A DNA stretch of 64,000 bases from Streptosporangium violaceochromogenes (GTDB taxonomy: Bacteria > Actinomycetota > Actinomycetes > Streptosporangiales > Streptosporangiaceae): contig NZ_BNBB01000008.1 in the NCBI RefSeq assembly GCF_014654615.1, forward strand, positions 62,001-126,000, in the 5' to 3' direction. Numbering within the stretch: position 1 is the stretch's first letter; each line of letters opens with the position of its first letter. The translations under genes and the position numbers were made by a program. The notes beneath the pieces were generated by a model. That model did not search any database and had not been told where the DNA came from. It was given only the letters and a program-made list of their open reading frames with translations. Below, in pieces: positions 33,906 to 41,958 of this stretch.

Positions 33906-34678
33906 GGGGTCGACCGTACGGCCGGCTCCCCGGCCCGGGCATCAACAGATGTATGTAAATGAGTGTGTATTCAGAATCGCTCCCTCTCGCCCCCCTTTTC
34001 CCGGCGGGCTTTCTTCGTGAATTTCCCTCATTATCCGATTTTTGGGGCCCTTCGCGAAAAAGTGAAATTTTCTCGCACAGCGGGCGCGGGAGGGCTCCGT
34101 TCGCGTCTCTCGCGTGAAGCCGGCCGCGACCGGAGAAATCCCGGAAAAACCGAGCCCCCGGGGCAACCCCGGGAAAAAGGCCCGCGGGAGACCCCGGGAA
34201 AAGGGAGGCGACGTTCTCGTCAAGCCTCGCGCCCCGCCACGAGCCACCGCCGCGAGCCACCGCCGCGAGCCACCGCCGAGGGGAACCCGCCGCAAGCCAC
34301 CGTCTGAAGGCGCCGTCCGGAGGCATCGCCGGAGGCGCCGCACCGAGGTGCGGGCCCGAGCCCTGCGCGGCTCGGGCCCGCGACCGCGTGGCCCGTGACC
34401 CGTGGTCCCCACCCCTCCGAGGAGACCCCAAGCCGTCGGAGGGACACGCGGTCGTTCCCGGCGTGCCCGACCGAGACGCCGCGGATGGTGTGGGCCCGCC
34501 GTACCGCGCCGCCGTCGTGGCGAGCACGGCCCGGAAGGGCTGGGCGTCATCGGTCGAACACCAGGAAAACGTACGGTGGACACCGGGGCGGACGCATGCT
34601 CCGGAGTGCGTATACGGCGATGTATCTGCGTCGGCCGCCCATGTGTAGATCCCGTATGTAGAAACCCGCGGAAGGCCC
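33906..34678. other. 773-bp gene-free region with AT-rich and repetitive parts
   Basis: No frame has convincing codon use. Bases 33945-34085 are much richer in A/T than anything nearby (TGTATGTAAATGAGTGTG, GATTTTTGGGG). Bases 34130-34210 repeat CCCGGGAAAA-type runs. Bases 34241-34279 hold a 13-bp tandem repeat. Possible remnant of a lost gene or mobile sequence. Confidence 0.4.
34241..34279. repeat. 13-bp tandem repeat, three units
   Basis: GAGCCACCGCCGC at 34241-34253 and 34254-34266, then GAGCCACCGCCGA at 34267-34279. A diverged unit (AAGCCACCGTCTG) follows at 34293. In gene-free DNA. Confidence 0.75.
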
Positions 34679-37153
34679 TCAGCCCCGGTTCTGCTCCACC
34701 ACCCAGGTGGCCACCTGGGTGCGGGAGGAGAAGCCGAGCTTGGCCAGGATGTTGGCGATGTGACGGGCCGCCGTCGCGGGGCTGATCACCAGCTCGTCGG
34801 CGATGGCCCTGTTGCTCAGGCCCCTGGCCACCAGCTCGGCGATCTCCCACTCACGGCCGGTCAGCGTGGTCAGCGGCGCCGCGGCCGGGCCCCTGCCGGC
34901 CGGCAGAAGGGTCTCGGGCCGCTCACCGCCCTCCAGGGCGTAGCGGACCGCCTGCTCCTGCGACATCTCCTGGCCCTGCGCCCACAGCTGGGCGACCGTC
35001 GCGTCGCCGAGCCGCGCGCGAGCGGGCTGGAGCAGCTCCTCCATCCGCGCGCCGAAGCCGGAGGGCAGGACGGCGCCGTTCATCGCGCTCCGGATCGCGG
35101 CCGAGGCCCCCGCCAGCCGGACCGCCCGCCGGTCGTCCTCCTCGGCCAGCGCCAGTTGCGCGAGCGTCTCGATCCGCCGGGCCACGCCGAGCCGCTGACC
35201 GGTGCCCTGGCACAGGCGCAGGCTCTCGATCAGCCTGGTGCGGGCGGTGGCGAGGTCGCCCTGGGCCAGGGCGATCCGGCCCAGGCCCGACAGGCAGGTG
35301 ATCGTCTGCCAGTGGGCGGTGATGTCCTTGAGGTGGCCGAGCGCCTGCTCGTAGTGGACGCGCGCCTCCGCCAGGTCGCCCCTGAGCAGGGCGACCTGGG
35401 CCAGCCCGATGAGCGCGACGGGGGAGGCCCAGTGGTTGTCGAGCTCCCGGGCGATGGCCAGCGCCGCCTCGAAGGAGCGCTGCGACTCCTTGGCCCGCCC
35501 CTCCGACAGCGCGAACGTGCCCTCCATGGAGCGGATCACCATCTCGTGCCAGGGGTCGTCGACCCGGTGCACCGCCTCCAGCGCCTCGTCCAGCAGCGAC
35601 CGGGCCCGGTCGGGCCGCCGCTGGTAGATGGCGACCCAGGCGAGGACGGCGAGCGCCCCGCTCAGCGGCCCGTGCTGACCCGTCGCCCGGCACAGCTCGG
35701 CCGCGGCGGTACAGGCGATCCGGGCGACGTCGGGATCGCCCTGCCCGAAGGCCACCTGACCGCGCAGCACCAGCCCGTCTCCGCGCATGTGCGGGGAGAG
35801 CGCCTCCTCGTCCGCCCCGAGCAGGTGGTCCAGCCACCGGTCGGCGGGGGTGAACCGGCCGCCGGCGATGGTCGGCCAGCGCAGCAGCAGCAGCAGGCGC
35901 AGCGCGCTCTCGGGATCGTCGACCTCGTCCGACCAGCGCACCGCCGCCCACACGTTGGCCTGGAGCTCATCGAGCAGGACAAGCCTCGGGCAGATCTCCG
36001 CCCACGTCGGACGGGGGTTCCTGACGATGAGCCGGTGGATCCGGTCGGCGATGTCGATCATGTGATCCCGGTGGCGCCGTCTCATCCCCGCCTCCTCCCC
36101 GGAGCCGGCGAGCTGTTCAGAGGCGTACTGGCGGATCGTCTCCAGCATCCGGTACCTCGTCTGGCCCGCCACCTCCGCGTCGGCCAGCACCAGGGACTTG
36201 TCGACCAGGTCGCACAGAACCCGCAGGACGTCCTCGGCCCGCAGGCCGTCGCCGGCGCAGACCTGCTCGGCCATGTCCAGTGTCCAGCCGCCGGTGAACA
36301 CCGCCAGCCGCCGCATCAGGATCCGTTCGGGCTCCTTGAGCTGCTGGTAGCTCCACTCGACGGTCGCCCGGAGCGTCTGGTGCCTGGCGGGGGCGGTCCT
36401 GTCGCCGTCGGACAGGAGCCGGAACCGGTCTCTGATACGGGCGTTGATCTGCTTCACCGTCAGCGCCCTGCACAGCGCGGCGGCCAGCTCGATGGCCAGG
36501 GGCATCCCGTCGAGCGCCTCGCACAGGCTGGCGATCTCGGCCGCGTTGCGCTTGGTGACGGTGAAGCCGCGCGAGGCCGCGGTGGCGCGGTCGACGAAGA
36601 GCCGCACGGCCTCGCTGGTGAGGACGTCATGGGCGTCGGGCGGGGGAAGCCTGAGCGGCGGCACCCGCCACACGGTCTCTCCGGCGACGCGCAACGGCTC
36701 GCGGCTGGTGGTGAGCACGCGCACCTCCGGGCAGACCGTCAGGAGCGTCCGGCAGAAGCGGGCGGCCTCCTCGATCAGCGACTCACAGTTGTCGACGATC
36801 AGGAGAAGCCGCCGGTCGCCGATGGCGTCGAGCAGCGTGTCGGCCAGTGGGCGCGACGGCTCGGCCTTGACCCCGAGCACGGAGGCCACCCGGGGCACGA
36901 TCAGCTCATCCTGTACCACCTCGGCCAGCTCCACCAGCCAGACGCCCCCGGGGAACTCCCGCGCCACCTGGCCGGCCGTCCGGACGGCCAGCCTGCTCTT
37001 GCCGATGCCGCCCGCCCCGCACAGGGTCACCAGCCGGGCGACGCTCAGCAACTCGACAAGCTCCTCCACGTCGGCCTCACGGCCGACGAAGCCGTTGGGT
37101 TCAAGAGGAAGGTTGCCGCCGGTAAGAAGAATGTGCGCGGTGTCCTGTGTCAT
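34679..37153 (-). CDS. STAND-type LuxR transcriptional regulator (NB-ARC, TPR, HTH)
   Basis: 824 residues. A P-loop ATPase domain: Walker A CGAGGIGKSRLAV at 45-57, Walker B RLLLIVDNCESL, sensor VLTTSREPLRV and GMPLAIELAA, as in AfsR/GutR-type STAND ATPases. TPR-like helical repeats at about 430-680. A C-terminal LuxR HTH (TGREWEIAELVARGLSNRAI, ISPATAARHIANILAKLGFS). These switch proteins bind ATP and an inducer before activating transcription. It is divergent from the ABC exporter gene with a 209-base gap, a likely target (inference). Confidence 0.92.
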   Translation of the reverse strand: MTQDTAHILLTGGNLPLEPNGFVGREADVEELVELLSVARLVTLCGAGGIGKSRLAVRTAGQVAREFPGGVWLVELAEVVQDELIVPRVASVLGVKAEPSRPLADTLLDAIGDRRLLLIVDNCESLIEEAARFCRTLLTVCPEVRVLTTSREPLRVAGETVWRVPPLRLPPPDAHDVLTSEAVRLFVDRATAASRGFTVTKRNAAEIASLCEALDGMPLAIELAAALCRALTVKQINARIRDRFRLLSDGDRTAPARHQTLRATVEWSYQQLKEPERILMRRLAVFTGGWTLDMAEQVCAGDGLRAEDVLRVLCDLVDKSLVLADAEVAGQTRYRMLETIRQYASEQLAGSGEEAGMRRRHRDHMIDIADRIHRLIVRNPRPTWAEICPRLVLLDELQANVWAAVRWSDEVDDPESALRLLLLLRWPTIAGGRFTPADRWLDHLLGADEEALSPHMRGDGLVLRGQVAFGQGDPDVARIACTAAAELCRATGQHGPLSGALAVLAWVAIYQRRPDRARSLLDEALEAVHRVDDPWHEMVIRSMEGTFALSEGRAKESQRSFEAALAIARELDNHWASPVALIGLAQVALLRGDLAEARVHYEQALGHLKDITAHWQTITCLSGLGRIALAQGDLATARTRLIESLRLCQGTGQRLGVARRIETLAQLALAEEDDRRAVRLAGASAAIRSAMNGAVLPSGFGARMEELLQPARARLGDATVAQLWAQGQEMSQEQAVRYALEGGERPETLLPAGRGPAAAPLTTLTGREWEIAELVARGLSNRAIADELVISPATAARHIANILAKLGFSSRTQVATWVVEQNRG

Positions 37154-37362
37154 CGGCTCTTAATGAGGTCGCGGGCCAGCCGTCAAAGAAAGTGTGGCAC
37201 CAATTACCGCTCCGTGCCCAGGCTTAGCACCATTTCTGATGCTCGGACTGCCGGGTCTTCTCTTATACACGGCGGTATGAATTCATCCCCGGGGGGGATC
37301 CCGGACGTCCGCCACCGGCCACGGGATCGCGGATTGTCGGTGGGGCGATTCACACTGCGAAC

Positions 37363-39336
37363 GTGACGGACACTCCTCTAAGAAGGCACAAACCCGATTC
37401 CGACCACGATTCCGGTCCCGTCGCGGGGGTCGGCGCAGGGCCGGACGCCGTGCCCGCGGACGGCCCCCCGGCCCCAGCCCCCGGTCCCGAGGTCGGGGAG
37501 CTGATGCTCTCCGACTGGCACAGCCATGTCGGCAAGCTGGCGGGCGTCGGCTTCCTGACCATCGCCCGCCGCCTCCCGGCCCTGGTCGCGCAGGCCGTAC
37601 GGCTGGCGTGGCGGGCCGATCCCCGCGACACCGCCGTCACGATGGCCTTGAGCCTGCTCGGCGGCGCTTTCACCGCGTTCGGCCTGCTGGCCACCACCGG
37701 GGTGCTCTCGGCCCTGTTCGCCGCGGGCCCGACCCCCGAGCGGGTCATGGCCGCCCTGCCCGGCCTGATCCTCGTGGGGGTGGCCGCCGCGCTGCGCACG
37801 CTGGTGCAGGCCGGGGCGGGCTGGGCGCAGTCACGCCTGGCCCCCCAGGTCAGCCGGATCGCCGAAGAGCGGCTGTACGGCCTGACCAGCCAGGTCGGGC
37901 TGGCCGCCTTCGACGACCCCGCCTTCCACGACGCGCTCCAGCGGGCACGATCGCGGGGAGTGAGCATGGCGGACGAGGTGGTCGGCACGGCGATCAACGT
38001 GATGACCGCGATCATCGGGATCGCCGCGGCGGCGGGTGTGCTCGGGGTGCTCCACCCCGTGCTGCTGCCACTGCTGGTGCTGGCTGTGCTGCCCGACGCC
38101 TGGGCCGCGGTCCGCTCGGCACGCATGCGCTACACCACGCTGTACGCGCTCATCCCCGCCAGCCGCCGCAAGTGGATCATCTCGGAGCTGCTGGCGGAGC
38201 GCGGCCCGGCCGCCGAGGTGCGCTCCTTCACGATGCGCGGCTTCCTGCTGCGGATGCACGACGTGGTGGCGACGGCGGAGCAGGGGGTCATGCTGGATCT
38301 GGCCAGGCGCCAGACGTTCGCCAGGGTCGTCGGCGAGACACTCGGCGGGACCGGGACGGCCGCGGTCTACGTCGCGCTCGGCCTGCTGCTGGCCGGGGGC
38401 GCGATGCCGCTGGCCGTGGCCGGCACCGCCGTACTGGCGATCCGCTCGGGCCAGACCTATCTGTCGAATCTGATGTACGCCACCAACCGCCTCTACGAGG
38501 AGGGCCTGTACTTCACCGACTTCCTCGACTTCTGCGCCGACGCCGAGAACCGGGTGATCTCCGGGCGGCCGGAGAGGGCACCGGAGTCCTTCGAGCGGAT
38601 CACCGCCGAAGACGTCGTCTTCACCTACCCCGGCTCGTCCGCCCCCGCCCTGCGGGGGGTGTCGGTCCACCTCGACCGGGGCGAGGTGATCGCCCTGGTG
38701 GGCGAGAACGGATCGGGCAAGTCCACCCTCGCGAAGATCCTGTCGGGCCTGTACGACCCCGACGGCGGGCGGGTCCGCTGGGACGACACCGATCTGGCGG
38801 ACGTCGACCCCGACGCGCTGAGGCGCAACATCGCGGTCATCGCCCAGGACCACACCCGCTGGCCGCTGACCGCCCGGCACAACATCACCATGGGCACCGA
38901 CAAGGGCGAGCCGGCCCTGCTGGCGGCGGCCGAGGTGGCGGGCGCCGACCAGGTCGTGGCCGAGCTGCCCCACGGCTACGGCACACTGCTCGACCGGCGC
39001 TTCAAAGACGGCCAGGAGCTGTCGGGAGGCCAGTGGCAGCGCATCGCGGTCGCGCGGGGCTTCCACCGCGACGCCCCCCTGCTGATCTGCGACGAGCCCA
39101 CCGCCGCCCTCGACGCCCGCGCCGAGCACGCCCTGTTCGAGCGCATCCGGCGGCACGCCGACGGCCGTACGGTCCTGCTGATCACCCACCGGCTGGCCAG
39201 CGTTCGCTACGCCGACCGGATCTACGTCCTGGACCACGGTGAGGTCGTCGAGCGGGGAACGCACGGCGAGCTCATCCGCAACGACGGCCTGTACGCCGAC
39301 CTCTACAACCTGCAGGCCGCCGCCTACTCCTCCTGA
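37363..39336 (+). CDS. ABC exporter, fused membrane and ATPase domains
   Basis: 657 residues. A Pro/Gly/Ala-rich cytoplasmic leader of about 45 residues precedes a six-helix membrane domain (to about 390). The ATPase domain has Walker A GENGSGKSTLAK near 450, signature LSGGQWQRIAVARG near 550, Walker B LLICDEPTAALD and the switch histidine in LITHRLAS. A half-transporter that should work as a dimer; type I exporters of this branch move peptides, lipids or drugs. The GTG 37363 start has no obvious ribosome-binding site, so the true start may be further in. A GC-rich hairpin lies downstream (39341-39397). Confidence 0.88.
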   Translation: MTDTPLRRHKPDSDHDSGPVAGVGAGPDAVPADGPPAPAPGPEVGELMLSDWHSHVGKLAGVGFLTIARRLPALVAQAVRLAWRADPRDTAVTMALSLLGGAFTAFGLLATTGVLSALFAAGPTPERVMAALPGLILVGVAAALRTLVQAGAGWAQSRLAPQVSRIAEERLYGLTSQVGLAAFDDPAFHDALQRARSRGVSMADEVVGTAINVMTAIIGIAAAAGVLGVLHPVLLPLLVLAVLPDAWAAVRSARMRYTTLYALIPASRRKWIISELLAERGPAAEVRSFTMRGFLLRMHDVVATAEQGVMLDLARRQTFARVVGETLGGTGTAAVYVALGLLLAGGAMPLAVAGTAVLAIRSGQTYLSNLMYATNRLYEEGLYFTDFLDFCADAENRVISGRPERAPESFERITAEDVVFTYPGSSAPALRGVSVHLDRGEVIALVGENGSGKSTLAKILSGLYDPDGGRVRWDDTDLADVDPDALRRNIAVIAQDHTRWPLTARHNITMGTDKGEPALLAAAEVAGADQVVAELPHGYGTLLDRRFKDGQELSGGQWQRIAVARGFHRDAPLLICDEPTAALDARAEHALFERIRRHADGRTVLLITHRLASVRYADRIYVLDHGEVVERGTHGELIRNDGLYADLYNLQAAAYSS

Positions 39337-39446
39337 GCACCCGGCCCGGCCCCTCGTCTCCCCGGCCCGGCGGCCGTGGTGCCGGGGCCGGGACCGGCCG
39401 ATCCGGCGCCCAGCTCTCCGCCCCACCGCCCCGCCGAGGCGGGGGC

Positions 39447-41000
39447 TCACCCGAACTCGTCGAACTCGTCGAGTTCACCGTTCATCCCGGGAAGACTCCC
39501 CGCCGCGCTTCTCTGAGGGGGAGAAACCGGTTCCAGGACGGCCCGCATGATCGCCTTGGCGACGGGGGCCGCCACCCGTCCGCCGGCTCCGCCGTCCTCC
39601 ACGACGACCCCCACGGCCACCCGGGGGGAGGCTGCGGGGGCGAACCCGGTGAAGACCGCGTGGTCCCGGCCGCCCCCGGCCGCGGCGGTCCCGGTCTTGG
39701 CGGTCCCGGTCTTGGCGGCCACCACGACGCCCGGGATGGCCGCGGCCTCCCCGGTGCCGCCGGGGCGGGTGACCGTGACCATCATCGCGGTGAGCCGGTC
39801 GGCCTCGTCCTCATCGAGCGCCCGGCGATACCGCGACGGCTCCGCGCCGTCGACCCTCGTGCCGTCGTCGAGACGGACCTCCTCCACCAGGTAGGGGCGC
39901 ATCAGCGAGCCGTCGTTGGCGATCGCCGCCGAGAGCATCGCGATCATGAGCGGGGTGGCCCGGCCACCGGACCGCCCCAGCGCCGACAGCGCGGTCTGCG
40001 CCTGGTCCAGGCTCTTCGGATAGACACTCGCGGCGACGGGCATGGGCACGGTCAGGTCGTCGGCGTCGAATCCGAACGCCTGGGCCTGCTCGCGCAGCGC
40101 GTCCTGGCCGAGGTCGGCGCCGATCTTCGCGAACGGGGTGTCGCACGAGAGCCTGAACGCGTCGGCCAGCGGCAGGTTGCCGGCTCCGCAGGACGCGCCG
40201 CCGGCGTCGCGCGGGCGGGCGCCGCCGCCGGTGCCGGGGAGGCGCGGGGCGGGGGGCGCGCCGACGTCGGTGGTCGGCCGGTATCTCCCCGAGCCGAACG
40301 CGGCGGCGCTGGTGACGACCTCGAAGGCGGATCCGGGCGGGTAGGTGCGCTGGAGCGCCCGGTTCAGCAGCGGGGCAGCGGGGTCGCTCCTCAGCAGCTT
40401 GTCCACCCGGTCGAGTTCGGCGGCGTCGAAGGCCGTGTAGAGGTTCGGGTCGTAGGAGGGGAACGACGCCATGGCCAGGATCGCGCCGGTGGCCGGCTCG
40501 ATCGCGACCGCGGCCCCGCGCAGGCCGGTGGCGCGCAGCCCCTCGTAGGCGGCCCGCTGCGCCCGGGGGTCGACGGTGAGCCTGAGCGTGGCCCCGGTCT
40601 CGCCGCCCTCCACCAGCGAGTGGACCTTCATCCGGAGGGATCTGCCGGACAGCGCCCCGTCCTCGGCGCGTTCGACGCCCGTGGTGCCGCGAACGGAAAG
40701 GTGCCCGGTCACGGGCACGTAGAGGGGCCCTTCCGGGTAGACCCGCCGATAGCGGAACCCTTCGTCCCCGTTCTCGACGCTGGCCGCGACGATGGTGCCG
40801 TCGCGCAGCAGGATGTCCCCCCTCGGGCGGTCGAACCGCGCCATCAGCGTCCGCCGGTTACGGGGGTCCTCCCCCAGACGATCGGCGTCGAACGCCTGGA
40901 GACGGGTCACGTTGGCGAGCAGCACGAACAGCATCGTCCCGCACGCCAGGGCGACGTGCCGAAGAGGAATGTTGATCCGGCGTGCGCGCGGTGCGGCCAT
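39447..41000 (-). CDS. Class B penicillin-binding-protein homologue with altered active site
   Basis: 517 residues with one N-terminal membrane helix (ALACGTMLFVLLANV) and the layout of PbpA-type elongation/division transpeptidases. The active-site SxxK reads SAFE at residues 224-227 (context YPPGSAFEVVTSAAAFGSG), where relatives have STFK. The SxN motif reads SCD at 285-287 (relatives SCN). KTGT is intact and duplicated in tandem: KTGTA at 430-434 and 435-439. The serine remains but the general-base lysine is gone, so transpeptidation by the known mechanism should fail. The frame is fully open. The C-terminus is acidic (GELDEFDEFG). Probably a structural or regulatory paralogue. Confidence 0.85.
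   Translation of the reverse strand: MAAPRARRINIPLRHVALACGTMLFVLLANVTRLQAFDADRLGEDPRNRRTLMARFDRPRGDILLRDGTIVAASVENGDEGFRYRRVYPEGPLYVPVTGHLSVRGTTGVERAEDGALSGRSLRMKVHSLVEGGETGATLRLTVDPRAQRAAYEGLRATGLRGAAVAIEPATGAILAMASFPSYDPNLYTAFDAAELDRVDKLLRSDPAAPLLNRALQRTYPPGSAFEVVTSAAAFGSGRYRPTTDVGAPPAPRLPGTGGGARPRDAGGASCGAGNLPLADAFRLSCDTPFAKIGADLGQDALREQAQAFGFDADDLTVPMPVAASVYPKSLDQAQTALSALGRSGGRATPLMIAMLSAAIANDGSLMRPYLVEEVRLDDGTRVDGAEPSRYRRALDEDEADRLTAMMVTVTRPGGTGEAAAIPGVVVAAKTGTAKTGTAAAGGGRDHAVFTGFAPAASPRVAVGVVVEDGGAGGRVAAPVAKAIMRAVLEPVSPPQRSAAGSLPGMNGELDEFDEFG
39684..39713. repeat. 15-bp exact tandem duplication coding for KTGTA twice
   Basis: GGCGGTCCCGGTCTT occurs twice back to back (39684-39698, 39699-39713), duplicating the KTG box of the PBP homologue in frame. 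Confidence 0.9.
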
Positions 41001-41151
41001 GGGCCCTCCCCCAGTCCCGCTACCGGTCTAACAGCCGGAGCGAAAAGGGGGGGCCGCCCTGGGGCAAAGCGGTCGTACGGCTTCTAATCAACTGTCATAC
41101 GGCTCAACGGTCATACAGGCCTCCAGCCGACCTCCAGACCGTACCGACGCG

Positions 41152-41187
41152 GCGGGCGACACGGGCGACACGGGCGACACGGGCCAC
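41152..41187. repeat. 9-bp tandem repeat, four units
   Basis: GCGGGCGAC, ACGGGCGAC, ACGGGCGAC, ACGGGCCAC in the 230-base gap between the PBP homologue start and the TetR stop. Non-coding. Confidence 0.75.
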
Positions 41188-41230
41188 GGGCGGCGGGGTG
41201 AGCGGCCCGGCGGAGGGCACGGCCGCGGCG

Positions 41231-41887
41231 CTAGCCGCGGGGCAGGTGGCCCGACAGGTAGCGGCGAACCAGAAGCTTGCACTCCTCGATCAGCTCGGGG
41301 TCGCCCTCCGGCCGGGTGCGGAAGGCGAGTTTGAGCACCGCGTCCGCCGCCTCGACCGCGACGACGAGGGCACGGTCGAGCTCCGGTCCGGCAGGGGCGC
41401 CGAGCAGGTCGACGGTGATCGCCCGGAGCCGGTCGGCCACGACGACGTTGTTCTCCAGCACCGTGTCGAGCGTCCGCTCGCTCCCCTTGACCGCCGGCCC
41501 GCCCGGCACCAGCAGCACCTCGCCGAAGTCGATGACCGCGAACCCCGGCGTGGACCGCTTCATCGTGACGAACTCGTCGATGGCCAGGTCCACCATCTCG
41601 GTCCAGTCGGACAGCCGCACCGCCGTGAGCCGGGCGGTGACCCTGTCCAGGAACGCCTCCAGGTTGCGCACCGCCAGCGCGCGCACCAGCCCCTGCTTGT
41701 CGGGGAAGAACTGGTAGAAGGTGCCGATCGGCACCTCGGCCCGGCGCGCGACCTCCTTGGTGGTCAGTGCCTCGTACCCCGCCTCGTCCAGCAGCCGCGC
41801 GCACTCGTCCAACATGCGCTCCACCCTTTCGAGGCTGCGCCGCTGGGCAGGACGACGGCGGAGGGTCCCCCCGGAAACGTTCGTCAT
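41231..41887 (-). CDS. TetR-family repressor of the beta-glucosidase gene
   Basis: 218 residues from ATG 41887 with AGGAG upstream. An N-terminal HTH (ALTTKEVARRAEVPIGTFYQFF at about 40-62) and a helical ligand domain. It is divergent from the GH1 gene, and a perfect palindrome sits between the two starts, so local and self-repression is likely. The upstream frame to 41941 would run through that operator and is not used. Confidence 0.88.
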   Translation of the reverse strand: MTNVSGGTLRRRPAQRRSLERVERMLDECARLLDEAGYEALTTKEVARRAEVPIGTFYQFFPDKQGLVRALAVRNLEAFLDRVTARLTAVRLSDWTEMVDLAIDEFVTMKRSTPGFAVIDFGEVLLVPGGPAVKGSERTLDTVLENNVVVADRLRAITVDLLGAPAGPELDRALVVAVEAADAVLKLAFRTRPEGDPELIEECKLLVRRYLSGHLPRG

Positions 41888-41926
41888 CGTCCCATCATCT
41901 CCTACCTCGACCCACCGGAAGCTAAC

Positions 41927-41941
41927 ATGAGTCATACTCAT
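41927..41941. promoter_or_regulatory. Palindromic operator between TetR and GH1 genes
   Basis: ATGAGT-CAT-ACTCAT, perfect six-base arms with a three-base centre, 17 bases before the GH1 start and 39 before the TetR start. Well placed for a TetR dimer. Confidence 0.6.
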
Positions 41942-41958
41942 ACTATTGGGAGGTCAAG

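Noticed and set aside
33963..34307. Plus-strand frame in the repetitive region
   Set aside because: Composition follows the DNA repeats, there is no ribosome-binding site and no homology pattern.
34760..37366. 868-codon plus-strand frame opposite the STAND regulator
   Set aside because: Antisense of a gene with Walker and HTH motifs; composition typical of GC-rich shadows.
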